Position numbers and translations under genes: made by a program
Shown: positions 1-10,108 of the stretch, one piece after another
Position numbering within the stretch: position 1 is the first letter of the stretch
Layout of the letters: every line of letters starts with the position of its first letter
The notes under the pieces: generated by a model
Told to the model about the DNA's origin: nothing
What the model saw: the letters and a program-made list of their open reading frames with translations, nothing else
Databases searched by the model: none
Source: Microvirga lotononidis
GTDB taxonomy: Bacteria > Pseudomonadota > Alphaproteobacteria > Rhizobiales > Beijerinckiaceae
DNA length: 64,000 bases
NCBI RefSeq assembly: GCF_034627025.1
Contig: NZ_CP141048.1
Location: forward strand, 4,416,001 to 4,480,000
Direction: 5' to 3'

Positions 1-965
<965 letters not shown>

Positions 966-996
966 CGGACGTCTCGTGAGTTCGCCGGTATATTCC

Positions 997-1713
997 TTAG
1001 TTCAGGTCAGCCGAACCGACGAGCTTGCCACGACGTTCCTCAACCTTGGCTGGATCATCACCAAAAGTGCATGTCGTTGCTTGATTGCCGCAGATCGCGG
1101 CGAACCAACCACGGGCCCTTTTTCCGTGTGGCAATCTAATTGTCATGTCGAGAAAGCTCCCGCTGCAGCCTCGCACCTGCTCGACGGTGACCTTGCGCGA
1201 ATCCCAGTCCTTTCCTGGACTTTTGAGCCTGAGGAGGACAGACGCCTTGATCCGCGGTGCCGAAAAGAGCGTGTATCCTTCCATCTCGAAATCGATAAGA
1301 CCAGGAGCAATCCAGGCGGATCCTTTGAAGAGCAACTTCTCCCCACTGCCATAATCTGCCCAATGAGGGTTGTGAATGAGAAGCCAACCATTCTTTGAGC
1401 CGATGATTTGAAATTCCGGCTGCATATCATCTTCCGGATTGGCCACAGGTATTCGCGCGACGATGCGAGTATGAGTCCCTGGACCGGCTCTTAGTTTTGC
1501 TCCTCCGGTAGCGGACTTGCGCAGATAGGCATGTATCGAGCAGAGATGCATCCCATTGCCATGGCCGGGAGCTTCGGCAGCGACAGCTGGAACTCGGGAG
1601 GCCTCAAGCCAAAGCTCTTCCCGCCTCTCAGAGGCTTGGGCGTCGACAGTGAACACCCAAAAGGCAAAAGAGATTGCAATAGCGCCTGCAAAAGCTACAC
1701 AATTTAGCTTCAT
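997..1713 (-). CDS. exported SH3-like domain protein
   Basis: A 238-residue protein with an N-terminal signal peptide (MKLNCVAFAGAIAIS, hydrophobic core, then Ala-Gln-Ala-Ser), so probably periplasmic. A bacterial SH3-type segment is suggested by AKLRAGPGTHTRIVARIP and by NGWLLIHNPHWADYG, which resembles the GWLxV pattern of these domains. Four cysteines follow the signal peptide, possibly paired as disulphides. I chose the ATG at 1713 because a GAGGCGGG ribosome site precedes it and the signal peptide begins there; an in-frame ATG at 1728 is possible. The gene is divergent from the permease gene starting 75 bases away. The specific function is unknown. Confidence 0.7.
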   Translation of the reverse strand: MKLNCVAFAGAIAISFAFWVFTVDAQASERREELWLEASRVPAVAAEAPGHGNGMHLCSIHAYLRKSATGGAKLRAGPGTHTRIVARIPVANPEDDMQPEFQIIGSKNGWLLIHNPHWADYGSGEKLLFKGSAWIAPGLIDFEMEGYTLFSAPRIKASVLLRLKSPGKDWDSRKVTVEQVRGCSGSFLDMTIRLPHGKRARGWFAAICGNQATTCTFGDDPAKVEERRGKLVGSADLN

Positions 1714-1787
1714 CGTAACCCGCCTCATGGCTTTGGCGACATGATATATAATTTTGTCGCAATACGAGAAGCAAGAAACTGAAGTCA

Positions 1788-3164
1788 TTGCTATTAAACC
1801 GCAATTTAGATTGGCACGGCCTAAGGGGCTTGTTCCGTGCCATCGTACTTGCTTTCACGTGTACTGCTTCTATCGCCGCCTGCGGGCTGGCCATCGACGC
1901 CGATCAGGCGCGGGTCTGCCGCTCCACCCTTCCCGCTCTCAATCCCGAGGCCGGGATCACCGTCGAGCGGGTCCAGGCAGGTCCCGTGCCGAGGAGCCTG
2001 CGGGTCGAGTATCTGGCGGAGTACCCGGACCGCCCGATCCTCCAGCGCTTCGCGATCTGCCAGTTCATGGCCGAGGGGCTTTCTCCCAACAAGGCCGAAC
2101 TGGAGGGTCTCGCCACCGAGGAAGGCCCGCTCTCCGGTGCCAGCCTCTACCTGCTCAAGCGCTATTATCTCGAAACCCCGGAAGGCATGGCCGGGGACCC
2201 GGGAAGCCGGCCCTCCGCCGATGCGCTCGATATCCCCAAAAGCGTCGCCTACTGGCTCCAGCAGATCCTGGTAAGCCTGCCGCGAACGGCGATCTACGCC
2301 TTGTTATCCGTCGCATACGCGTTGGTCTTCGGCCTCACGGGGCGGATCAACCTGGCTTTCGGAGAACTGGCGGCGGTCGGCTCGGCGGCGACCGTCGCCG
2401 GGACGTCGCTCCTGCTCGTCTACGGCGCGAGTTCGCCCATCCTCGGCCTCGCGGCCGGTCTGGCGGCTGCTCTGTTCGCCGGGGCGATGCACAGCGCGGC
2501 GGGCGGCTATTTCACCATCGGACGCATCGCCGGACCCAGCACCCAGCCGAGCCTGATCGCCACCGTCGGCATGAGCCTCTTCCTGATGGAATATCTGCGC
2601 CTCGTGCAGAGCCCCGTGACCGTCTGGCTGCCGCCGATCTGGTCCGAGGCCTGGCCCCTGGCCCGTGCGCAGGACTTTCTCGTCAGCCTGACGCCGATCA
2701 CGGTCATCACGGCGGGAATCGGTCTTTCGGCGGCGCTGGGCCTCCTGTGGCTCGTCCAGGCCACGGGATACGGGCGCGCTTGGCGGGCCTATGCGGACGA
2801 TGCGCAGGCGGCGGCGCTCATGGGGGTCGACGGGATGCGCCTGCTGATCCAGACGCTCGCACTGGCGGGCGCCATGGCCGGGCTCTCGGGCATGCTCATC
2901 GTGGCGCAATACGGCGGCCTGGGATTCGCCGGCGGGTTCCAGTACGGCCTCAAGGCGCTGATCGCCGCCGTCATCGGGGGCATTGGCTCGATCCCCGGAG
3001 CAATGTTAGGAGGTTTCGCCGTGGGGCTGTTCGAGACGCTCTGGTCGGCGTATCTCCCCATCGAGGTGCGCGACATGGCGCTTTACGTGGCCCTTGTCGT
3101 CTTTCTGATTTTCCGACCCGGCGGCCTGCTGGGATTCAGGGATCCGACACCAAGAGCCGTTTAA
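1788..3164 (+). CDS. LivH-type branched-chain amino acid ABC transporter permease with N-terminal extension
   Basis: 458 residues. The last ~300 form a LivH-type inner membrane permease: VSLPRTAIYALLSVAYALVFGLTGRINLAFGEL is the family entry (given here as separate motifs: ALLSVAYALVFGLTG, INLAFGEL), followed by ALMGVDGMRLL, the cytoplasmic coupling region, and GGIGSIPGAMLGG near the end. Residues 1 to about 150 are not part of the usual family: one hydrophobic segment (AIVLAFTCTASIAACG) and then a hydrophilic, probably periplasmic stretch. Family members are normally about 290 residues. No LivM, ATPase or binding protein is nearby, so this is an orphan permease. The start is uncertain (TTG at 1788; another TTG at about 1830). 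The stop overlaps the ATG of the threonine deaminase gene by one base, implying translational coupling. Confidence 0.82.
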   Translation: MLLNRNLDWHGLRGLFRAIVLAFTCTASIAACGLAIDADQARVCRSTLPALNPEAGITVERVQAGPVPRSLRVEYLAEYPDRPILQRFAICQFMAEGLSPNKAELEGLATEEGPLSGASLYLLKRYYLETPEGMAGDPGSRPSADALDIPKSVAYWLQQILVSLPRTAIYALLSVAYALVFGLTGRINLAFGELAAVGSAATVAGTSLLLVYGASSPILGLAAGLAAALFAGAMHSAAGGYFTIGRIAGPSTQPSLIATVGMSLFLMEYLRLVQSPVTVWLPPIWSEAWPLARAQDFLVSLTPITVITAGIGLSAALGLLWLVQATGYGRAWRAYADDAQAAALMGVDGMRLLIQTLALAGAMAGLSGMLIVAQYGGLGFAGGFQYGLKALIAAVIGGIGSIPGAMLGGFAVGLFETLWSAYLPIEVRDMALYVALVVFLIFRPGGLLGFRDPTPRAV

Positions 3165-4435
3165 TGGCGTATAATGAAGCACTGGAGGACGATGTGGCCG
3201 ACTATGCCATTACCATCGAGGACGTGAAGCGCGCGGCGGAGACGATCCAAGGCCAGGTCCTGCGGACCCCTCTCGTGCCGGCCCCCCGCCTGTCGCAGCT
3301 CACGGGCTCGACCGTGTTCGTCAAGCACGAGAACATGCAGCCGACCGGTTCCTTCAAGGAGCGCGGCGCCACCACCAAGCTGGAGAGCCTCACGGAGGCC
3401 GAGCGCAAGCACGGCGTCATCGCCATGTCGGCCGGCAACCACGCCCAGGCCGTCGCCTATCACGCTCGCCGCCTCGGCATCCCGGCGACCATCGTGATGC
3501 CCGTCGGCACCCCTCTGGTGAAGGCGGAGAATACCCGTTCCTACGGCGCGCGGGTCATCCTCGAGGGCGAGACCCTTTACGAATCCGCCGCCCGCGCCCG
3601 TGAGATCGCCGACGCGGAGGGGCTCGTCTTCGTCCATCCCTACGACGATCCGAAGGTGATGGCCGGACAGGGCACCATCGCGCTCGAAATGCTGGCCGAT
3701 GCGCCGGACCTCGACCAGATCGTCGTGCCCATCGGCGGAGGCGGGCTGATCTCAGGCATAGCCATCGCGGCGAAGGCCTTGAAGCCGTCCACCGAGATCA
3801 TCGGCGTGGAAGCCGCTCTCTATCCGTCCTTCCGTAACGCCATTCTGGGCGAGAATCGTCCCATCGGGGGTGCTACTCTTGCGGAGGGCATCGCGGTCAA
3901 GACCGTGGGCCAGCTGCCCCTGCCCATCGTCCGGGATCTCGTGCCCAACATCATCGCCGTGGAGGAGCCCCTGATCGAACGGGCCGTCAATGCCTATGCC
4001 ACCCTGCAAAGGACCATGGCGGAAGGTGCCGGCGCGGCGGGCCTCGCGGCCATGCTGGCGCAGCCCGAGCGTTTTCAGGGCAAGCGGGTCGGCCTCGTGC
4101 TCTGCGGCGGCAACATCGACGCGCGGATCCTCGCCTCCGTGATGGTGCGCGAGCTGGAACGGGACGACCGGATCACGTCGTTCCGCATCACGTCGAACGA
4201 CAGGCCGGGCCTGCTCGGCCGCGTCGCCAGCCTTCTCGGCAATCTCGGAGCCAACATCCTCGAAGTCTCGCACGGTCGCCTGTTCCTGGACGTGCCGGCG
4301 AAAGGGGTTTCCATCGACATCACTATCGAAACGCGGGATCGAGCACATACATTAGAGGTGTTCGAGGCCCTGGCGGCGGAGGGGCTCGCACCGCAGCGGA
4401 TCGAATCCCGCAGCCTGCCCGAGACCGCCTTCTGA
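3164..4435 (+). CDS. ilvA: threonine ammonia-lyase (threonine dehydratase) with C-terminal ACT-like domain
   Basis: PLP-dependent deamination of threonine to 2-oxobutanoate, the first step towards isoleucine. 423 residues. PLP lysine K65 is in TGSFKERGA; the phosphate-binding glycine loop is PIGGGGLISG; LCGGNID is also typical. The C-terminal ~80 residues (TSFRITSNDRPGLLGRVASL) look like an ACT domain, as in the shorter TdcB-plus-ACT form common in alphaproteobacteria and actinobacteria, so allosteric control is possible. The ATG at 3164 overlaps the stop of the upstream permease (TAATG), so the two are probably co-translated. An RDD-family gene follows 10 bases downstream. Confidence 0.95.
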   Translation: MAYNEALEDDVADYAITIEDVKRAAETIQGQVLRTPLVPAPRLSQLTGSTVFVKHENMQPTGSFKERGATTKLESLTEAERKHGVIAMSAGNHAQAVAYHARRLGIPATIVMPVGTPLVKAENTRSYGARVILEGETLYESAARAREIADAEGLVFVHPYDDPKVMAGQGTIALEMLADAPDLDQIVVPIGGGGLISGIAIAAKALKPSTEIIGVEAALYPSFRNAILGENRPIGGATLAEGIAVKTVGQLPLPIVRDLVPNIIAVEEPLIERAVNAYATLQRTMAEGAGAAGLAAMLAQPERFQGKRVGLVLCGGNIDARILASVMVRELERDDRITSFRITSNDRPGLLGRVASLLGNLGANILEVSHGRLFLDVPAKGVSIDITIETRDRAHTLEVFEALAAEGLAPQRIESRSLPETAF

Positions 4436-4445
4436 GGAGTGACCG

Positions 4446-4928
4446 ATGGTCAATCAACCCTATCCGCCGACCCTGAACTACCCGTCCTACGCACCGGACA
4501 CCCGGTTGACGGAGGGCGTCATCTCCCGGCGCTTCTGGGCCTATCTGATCGATCTGGTCGTGATCGCCCTCTGGGTCATCCTGGTCTCCATCGGGATCTT
4601 CTTCCTCGGCATCATCACGCTTGGACTCGGCTGGGGCCTGTTCTTCGCCCTGCCGCTCACGGCCCTGATCTTCATCGTCTACAACGCCGTCACCATCGGC
4701 GGCGCTTCCCAGGCGACGGTGGGCATGCGCTACATGGGCCTGCGCGTCATCGATCCGAACACGGGTCGGGGCCCGTCGCCGCTCGCCGCGGCCGTGCACG
4801 CGCTGTTCTTCTACGTGGCGATCTCGACTTTCCTGCTCTGGGCCTGCGACGTGCTCGTCGGCTTCGTCCGCGACGACCGCCGTTTCATCCGCGATCTTCT
4901 CACCGGCATGATGGTGGTAAGGGCTTAG
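4446..4928 (+). CDS. RDD family membrane protein
   Basis: 160 residues with hydrophobic segments at about 38-60 (LVVIALWVILVSIGIFFLG), 62-85 and 110-128. Family marks: RRFWAYLIDL (the Arg..Asp pair naming the family), QATVGMRYMGLRVID and DDRRFIRDLLTG near the C-terminus. Members sit in the inner membrane; some have been linked to ion or osmolyte transport, but no single function is established. Starts 10 bases after ilvA with GGAG upstream (TGAGGAGTGACC), so probably the last gene of the permease-ilvA unit. An intergenic palindromic repeat follows at 4954. Confidence 0.88.
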   Translation: MVNQPYPPTLNYPSYAPDTRLTEGVISRRFWAYLIDLVVIALWVILVSIGIFFLGIITLGLGWGLFFALPLTALIFIVYNAVTIGGASQATVGMRYMGLRVIDPNTGRGPSPLAAAVHALFFYVAISTFLLWACDVLVGFVRDDRRFIRDLLTGMMVVRA

Positions 4929-4953
4929 GCCAGCGGACGCCACAGATCCACCG

Positions 4954-5035
4954 ACGTCATGGCCGGCCTCGTGCCGGCCATCTCGATCATGTGAAGCGCG
5001 ACGCTCTTCGGATCGGGATCACCGGCCGGAGCGGA
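4954..5035. repeat. intergenic palindromic repeat, copy 1
   Basis: Starts CGTCATGGCCGGC and contains a near-perfect palindrome (GGCCGGCCTCGTGCCGGCC), followed by ATCTCGAT, GAAGCGCGACGCT, and a second, decayed palindrome beginning ATCGGGATCACCGGC. The same two-module layout recurs at 6759, 36971, 44748 and 50967. It lies between the RDD gene and bpt. Confidence 0.85.
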
Positions 5036-5233
5036 GCGATGGGGAAGGGAATCCACCCACACGCTCTCCGCCATGGATCCCCTTCCCGTACCGCGTGTGC
5101 CGGGCGGACATCGGCTTGGCACACGACAACAACTCCCTGTGACATTCGCCCACTTTTCCTGGACGTCCCGGACACCAATGTTATCCTTGAGCGTTGACGT
5201 AGCGCTCAAGGTTTCTCCACAAGGCTTTCCCGA

Positions 5234-5980
5234 TTGACGAGCCAGCCCCGCGACGCCCCGCAATTCTACCTCACCTCCCCGTCCGCATGCCCCTATCTGC
5301 CGGGCAAGGAGGAGCGAAAGGTCTTCACGCATATCGTGGGACGACGCGGCAGGGAGCTGAATGAGATCCTCACGCAAGGCGGCTTCCGACGGTCCCAGAC
5401 GATTGCCTATCGGCCCGCCTGCGACGCGTGCCGCGCCTGCGTGTCCGTCCGCGTGCTCGTGAACGAGTTCGAGCCCTCCGGCAATCTGCGGCGCGTCCTG
5501 AAGGACAATGCCGACCTGATTGGCAACCCGCTGCCCAACCGTCCCACGTCCGAGCAATATTCACTCTTCCGCCGCTACGTGGATGCGCGCCACGCCGATG
5601 GCGGCATGGCCGACATGACCGTGCTCGACTATTCGATGATGGTCGAGGACAGCCACGTCGACACGAAGGTCATCGAGTATCGCCGGCGCGGGATCGACAG
5701 CGGCATCACGGGAAAGGGCGCGGGCGACCTGATCGCCGTCTGCCTGACCGACGAGATGAGCGACGGGCTCTCGATGGTCTACTCGTTCTACGAACCGGAG
5801 ATGCAGGATCGCAGCCTCGGCACCTTCATGATCCTCGACCATATCCGCCGCGCGAAGGCGATGGGCCTGCCCTATCTCTATCTCGGCTATTGGGTCGAGG
5901 GCTCGAAGAAGATGGGCTACAAGGCCCGCTTCAAGCCCCAGGAGCGGCTGCTCGCTCATGGTTGGGTGCGGGTGGATTGA
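5234..5980 (+). CDS. bpt: aspartate/glutamate leucyltransferase (bacterial arginyltransferase family)
   Basis: 248 residues, full length for Bpt. It transfers leucine from Leu-tRNA to proteins with N-terminal Asp or Glu, feeding the ClpS/ClpAP N-degron pathway in the cytosol. Diagnostic segments: [16 protein letters not shown] at the N-terminus, the cysteine cluster [13 protein letters not shown], and [17 protein letters not shown] near the C-terminus. The start is the TTG at 5234: the frame has a stop at 5195-5197 with no ATG in between, and residues from TTG match the family N-terminus. It is a single gene between two intergenic repeats and wrbA. Confidence 0.95.
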   Translation: MTSQPRDAPQFYLTSPSACPYLPGKEERKVFTHIVGRRGRELNEILTQGGFRRSQTIAYRPACDACRACVSVRVLVNEFEPSGNLRRVLKDNADLIGNPLPNRPTSEQYSLFRRYVDARHADGGMADMTVLDYSMMVEDSHVDTKVIEYRRRGIDSGITGKGAGDLIAVCLTDEMSDGLSMVYSFYEPEMQDRSLGTFMILDHIRRAKAMGLPYLYLGYWVEGSKKMGYKARFKPQERLLAHGWVRVD

Positions 5981-6073
5981 CCCGCATCCGCAACGGGTCG
6001 TGAACGGTCGTCTCAGGAACAACCAGCCGTGCTCCTTGTTCGTTGGTAACTCTCACGCCAACGAAGGTGCGCC

Positions 6074-6754
6074 ATGGCCAAGATCCTCGTCCTCTACTAC
6101 TCGTCCTACGGCCATATCGAGACGATGGCTCGGGCCATCGCGGAGGGCGCGCGCTCGGTCCCAGGTGCCGAGGTCGTCGTCAAGCGCGTGCCTGAACTGG
6201 TGCCGGAGGAGATCGCCCGCAAATCGGGCATGAAGATCGACCAGGATGCGCCCGTCGCGAACCCGAACGAGCTCGCCGATTACGACGCCGTCATCTTCGG
6301 GACGCCGACCCGCTACGGCAACATGGCCGCGCAGATGCGCAACTTCCTCGACCAGACCGGCGGCCTGTGGGTGAAGGGAGCCCTGGTCGGCAAGGTCGGC
6401 AGCGTGTTCGCCTCCACGGCCACGCAGCACGGCGGGCAGGAGACCACCATCACGTCGTTCCACACCACGCTCCTGCACCATGGCATGATCATCGTCGGCC
6501 TGCCCTACTCTTATCCGGGACAGACCAAGATGGACGAGGTCTCGGGCGGCACGCCCTATGGGGCGACGACGCTCGCCGGCGGCGACGGCTCGCGCCAGCC
6601 GAGCGAAAACGAACTCGGCGGCGCCCGCTTCCAGGGCCGGCACGTGGCGGAAATCGCAACCCGCCTCGAACGGGGCGCGGGAGAGCGCGGGCCCGTTCCG
6701 CCGGACATGGACAACCCGACCGAGACGACGGGCGGCACGGCCGGGCAATCTTAG
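6074..6754 (+). CDS. wrbA: NAD(P)H:quinone oxidoreductase WrbA
   Basis: A flavodoxin-like FMN protein of 226 residues, reducing quinones by two electrons to avoid semiquinone radicals. The FMN phosphate loop is [12 protein letters not shown] (residues ~8-19); the second FMN loop is [32 protein letters not shown] and ATQHGGQE are typical of WrbA. Usual length is about 198, so the last ~28 residues (after [13 protein letters not shown]) are an unrelated hydrophilic tail rich in Gly, Pro and Thr. ATG 6074 is preceded by an AAGG site. It is convergent with parC, with palindromic repeat copy 2 between them. Confidence 0.96.
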   Translation: MAKILVLYYSSYGHIETMARAIAEGARSVPGAEVVVKRVPELVPEEIARKSGMKIDQDAPVANPNELADYDAVIFGTPTRYGNMAAQMRNFLDQTGGLWVKGALVGKVGSVFASTATQHGGQETTITSFHTTLLHHGMIIVGLPYSYPGQTKMDEVSGGTPYGATTLAGGDGSRQPSENELGGARFQGRHVAEIATRLERGAGERGPVPPDMDNPTETTGGTAGQS

Positions 6755-6758
6755 GCTC

Positions 6759-6849
6759 CGTCATCACCGGCCTTGTGCCGGTGATCTCGATCGATTGAAG
6801 CGTCGAGCCTCACCGTATCGGGATGGCCGGCACGAGGCCGGCCATGACG
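6759..6849. repeat. intergenic palindromic repeat, copy 2 (best full-length copy)
   Basis: Both modules are intact. The left is CGTCATCACCGGCCTTGTG followed by CCGGTGATCTCGAT; the right is ATCGGGATGGCCGGC followed by ACGAGGCCGGCCATGACG. Because it starts CGTCAT and ends ATGACG, the whole 91-base unit is also an imperfect inverted repeat. It sits between the convergent wrbA and parC genes and could act as a transcript end for both; this is inference. Confidence 0.88.
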
Positions 6850-6864
6850 TGAGGAGTACCCGGC

Positions 6865-9111
6865 CTACTCCCCGAACCGGTTCGACTTCGGGAAACCTTT
6901 TGGCGGCAGGCGGCCGGCTTCGGTGCGGTCGCCCATCCAGTCGCGCAGGTCCTCCTTGGCCACCGTCCAGGTCCGGCCCGAGGTGTCCTTCCAGGTCAGA
7001 CCCTCCTTCAGCTTGAAGACCTTGGCGTCGGAGACGCCGCCGTCCTTGTAGCGCTGGAGGCGCACGCCCTTGCCGCGGGTCATCTCCGGCACCTGCTTCA
7101 TCGGGAAGATGAGGAGCTTGCGGTTCTCGCCGATGATCGCCACGTGATCGCCCTCGGCCTCCGCGCAGACGACCATCTTGGCCGGCGCATCGAGGTTGAG
7201 GATCTGCTTGCCCTTGCGGGTATTCGCCGTGATCTCGTCGGTGGGCACCACGAAGCCGCGCCCGTCGGTGGCGACCACGAGCAGCTTCGAACCCGCCCGG
7301 TACGGGAAGGCCGAGATGAAGTCGGCGCCTTCCTCCAGGTCGACCATGAGGCGGATCGGATCGCCGAAGCCGCGCCCGCCCGGGAGCTTCGAGGCGTCGA
7401 GGGTGAAGAAGCGCCCGTTATCCGCCACCACGACGATCTTGGACGTGGTCTCGGCGAAGAACGCAGTCTTCAACGCGTCGTCGCCCTTGAACTGCACGCC
7501 GGAGAGATCGGCCTGATGGCCCTTCATGGCGCGGATCCAGCCCTTCTCGGACACGATGACCGTGATCGGCTCGCGCTCGATCATGGCTTCCGCGAAGTCG
7601 ATGTCGGAGGTGTCCGGAGCCTCTGCGAAGGAGGTGCGGCGCTTTCCGAGCGGGGTATCGGGCCCGAAGGTCTTGCGGACCTCCTTGATCTCGGCGGAAA
7701 TGGTCTTCCACTGCACCTTCTCGGAGCCGAGCAGCTCCTCGATCTTGGCCTTCTCGTCCTGCAGGTTTTTCTGCTCGCGCTTCAGCTCCATCTCCTCGAG
7801 CTTGCGCAGGCTGCGCAGGCGCGTGTCGAGGATGGCGTTCGCCTGGACCTCGGTGAGCTTGAAGACGCGCATCAGCTCGGCCTTCGGCTCGTCCTCCTCG
7901 CGGATGATTTTGATCACCCGGTCGAGATCGAGATAGACGATGAGCAGGCCGCCGAGGATCTCCAAGCGGCGGTCGATGGCCGCCAGACGGAAGCCCGAGC
8001 GGCGGATCAGCACCTCGCGGCGATGGTCGAGCCATTCGCGCAGGCATTCCACGAGCCCGAGCACCTTCGGCACCTTGCCGCCGGCGAGCACATTCACGTT
8101 CATCGGGATGCGGCTCTCCAGCTCGGTGAGCTTGAAGAGCGATTCCATCAGGATGATCGGATCGACCGTCTTGGCGCGGGGCTCCAGGACGACGCGGATG
8201 TCCTCGGCCGATTCGTCGCGCACGTCGGCGAGCAGCGGCAGCTTCTTTTCCTGCAGCAGTTCGGCGATCTTCTCGATCAGGCGGGATTTCGGCACCGAAT
8301 AGGGGATCTCGGTGACGACGATCTGCCAGTTGCCGCGACCGAGATCCTCCTTGGCCCAGCGGGCGCGAACCCGAAACGAGCCGCGACCGGTCCGGTAGGT
8401 CTCGGCCATGGCGGTCGGCGTGTCGACGATGATGCCGCCGGTCGGCAGGTCGGGGCCCGGCACGAACTGCATCAGCTGTTCGGAGGTGGCGTTCGGCTTC
8501 GAAATCAGGTGGAGCGCCGCGTCGCAGAGCTCGGCGGCGTTATGCGGCGGGATCGACGTCGCCATACCGACCGCGATGCCCTGCGACCCGTTGGCGAGCA
8601 GGTTCGGGAAGGCGGCCGGAAGCACGACCGGCTCCTCATTGGTCTGGTCGTAGGTCTCGCGGAAATCGACCGCGTCCTCGTCGATGCCTTCCAGCAGCAG
8701 GCGCGCGACTTCCGTCATGCGCGCCTCGGTGTAGCGCATGGCGGCCGCGTTATCGCCGTCGATATTGCCGAAATTGCCCTGCCCGTCCGCCAGCGGATAG
8801 CGCTGGGCGAAATCCTGCGCCATGCGCACCAGCGCATCGTAGATCGACTGGTCGCCGTGCGGGTGGAACTGACCCATCACGTCGCCGACGATGCGGGCGC
8901 ACTTCTTCGGCGCCGACTTCGGATCGAGGCGCAGGAGGCGCATGGCGTGCAGGATGCGGCGGTGGACAGGCTTCAGGCCGTCGCGCGCGTCGGGCAGCGC
9001 CCGGTGCATGATGGTGGAAAGCGCATAGGCGAGATAGCGCTCCTCCAGGGCGTCCTTGAGATTGATGTTCTCGATCTCGCCCCCTGACGGCGGATTGACC
9101 GGCTTACCCAT
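6865..9111 (-). CDS. parC: DNA topoisomerase IV subunit A
   Basis: The DNA-cleaving subunit that, with ParE, decatenates daughter chromosomes. 748 residues, normal for alphaproteobacterial ParC. Catalytic tyrosine Y127 is in AMRYTEARM. The quinolone-contact helix reads [18 protein letters not shown]: the position equal to E. coli Ser80 is Gln88 and the acidic Glu84 position is Asp92. The C-terminal part holds beta-pinwheel-like repeats. ATG 9111 is 67 bases downstream of the recO stop on the same strand, suggesting a recO-parC unit, the usual neighbour order in Rhizobiales. Confidence 0.97.
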   Translation of the reverse strand: MGKPVNPPSGGEIENINLKDALEERYLAYALSTIMHRALPDARDGLKPVHRRILHAMRLLRLDPKSAPKKCARIVGDVMGQFHPHGDQSIYDALVRMAQDFAQRYPLADGQGNFGNIDGDNAAAMRYTEARMTEVARLLLEGIDEDAVDFRETYDQTNEEPVVLPAAFPNLLANGSQGIAVGMATSIPPHNAAELCDAALHLISKPNATSEQLMQFVPGPDLPTGGIIVDTPTAMAETYRTGRGSFRVRARWAKEDLGRGNWQIVVTEIPYSVPKSRLIEKIAELLQEKKLPLLADVRDESAEDIRVVLEPRAKTVDPIILMESLFKLTELESRIPMNVNVLAGGKVPKVLGLVECLREWLDHRREVLIRRSGFRLAAIDRRLEILGGLLIVYLDLDRVIKIIREEDEPKAELMRVFKLTEVQANAILDTRLRSLRKLEEMELKREQKNLQDEKAKIEELLGSEKVQWKTISAEIKEVRKTFGPDTPLGKRRTSFAEAPDTSDIDFAEAMIEREPITVIVSEKGWIRAMKGHQADLSGVQFKGDDALKTAFFAETTSKIVVVADNGRFFTLDASKLPGGRGFGDPIRLMVDLEEGADFISAFPYRAGSKLLVVATDGRGFVVPTDEITANTRKGKQILNLDAPAKMVVCAEAEGDHVAIIGENRKLLIFPMKQVPEMTRGKGVRLQRYKDGGVSDAKVFKLKEGLTWKDTSGRTWTVAKEDLRDWMGDRTEAGRLPPKGFPKSNRFGE

Positions 9112-9178
9112 TACTCGAAATCCTCAATTGCGAATCGCTTCTTTATCACTTCGAAAGAGAACATAACAGAAACAAACA

Positions 9179-9910
9179 TCAATCGTCCCCAGCCGTGGCC
9201 AGTGCGACGAAACGCGCCCGTTCCTCCGGGGCCCTCCGCCCATGGGGTTCGAAGACGTTCTGATGCAGGAAGAAATCCGTCAGGGCAAACCCCGACCGGA
9301 TCTCCTCCTCGTCCGGCCGGTTGGATCTGGATTGGCCGATCAGGAACCCCGGCAGCTTCAGGAGCCTGTCCTTGTAAGGCTCGCCGGCCTGGGCACTGAC
9401 GGCCCTCCCGCTCCTCGGGGACACGTAGACCAAGTCCCGTTCCGAGCCTGTCGCCGCGCAGGAGGACAGGTCCAGCCCGAAGCCGAGCTCGGTCAGCATG
9501 GCGAGTTCGAAGCGCACGAAGAGCGGCGGCGCGAGATCGGGATCGTCCAGGTGGTCCACCAGGACAGTCATGGTCTCGTAGAGGGCGAAATGCGGATCCC
9601 GCTCGGGGAAATAGCGCATCAGGTGGGCCAGGGTGGCAAGGCCGTAGAGGGCCATGGACGAGCCCATGAGTCGCGCGGCGCGCAGGTTCAGCCCCTCGAC
9701 CTGATAGGCGCCCAGATTGTCGTCGAGCCTCGCCCGCCACGTCGCCTGCACGGTGTTTCCCGGCTGGAGAACCGCCTGGAGGCTCTTCGACCGGCCGCCA
9801 TGGACGAGCCCGAGATGCCGGCCGTGCGCGCGGGTCATCAGCTCGAGGATGACGCTCGTTTCCCCATGTTTGCGGACGCCGAGAACGACGCCTTCATCAG
9901 TCCATTGCAT
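9179..9910 (-). CDS. recO: DNA repair protein RecO
   Basis: A recombination mediator that works with RecR (and RecF) to load RecA on gapped DNA. 243 residues from ATG 9910; the N-terminal OB fold begins MQWTDEGVVLGVRKHGE, as in other alphaproteobacterial RecO. A longer frame to 9961 exists, but the added 17 residues do not look like the family. A helical C-terminal domain follows (DPHFALYETMTVLVDHL). Lies upstream of parC. In related genomes recO often follows era directly; here two accessory genes on the other strand separate them. Confidence 0.94.
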   Translation of the reverse strand: MQWTDEGVVLGVRKHGETSVILELMTRAHGRHLGLVHGGRSKSLQAVLQPGNTVQATWRARLDDNLGAYQVEGLNLRAARLMGSSMALYGLATLAHLMRYFPERDPHFALYETMTVLVDHLDDPDLAPPLFVRFELAMLTELGFGLDLSSCAATGSERDLVYVSPRSGRAVSAQAGEPYKDRLLKLPGFLIGQSRSNRPDEEEIRSGFALTDFFLHQNVFEPHGRRAPEERARFVALATAGDD

Positions 9911-10108
9911 CCGCTCGGCTGCCTTCGGCGAGAGTGCTTCCTGAACTCCCGATGTAAGCATTCAGGCGGCATTCATCCATGTTTTTCAACGATATCGGTG
10001 AACTTCTAAAATTCTGTTTCGGAACTGAAATACGGCCTTTTTGCGGAACCAAACCTGCAGCGCGTCATTGTCGATGACTTCAGTCTGCCAAATGATGAAT
10101 TGAGGATC

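Noticed and set aside
1754..3163. A fused protein reading into threonine ammonia-lyase from 1754
   Set aside because: The first 470 residues are an off-frame reading of the permease gene; real enzyme sequence begins at ATG 3164.
7144..9087. 647-codon open frame on the plus strand across parC
   Set aside because: It is antisense to parC, whose protein is clearly recognised. Long antisense frames are expected at this GC content and codon use; the translation is a low-complexity mix with no domain.
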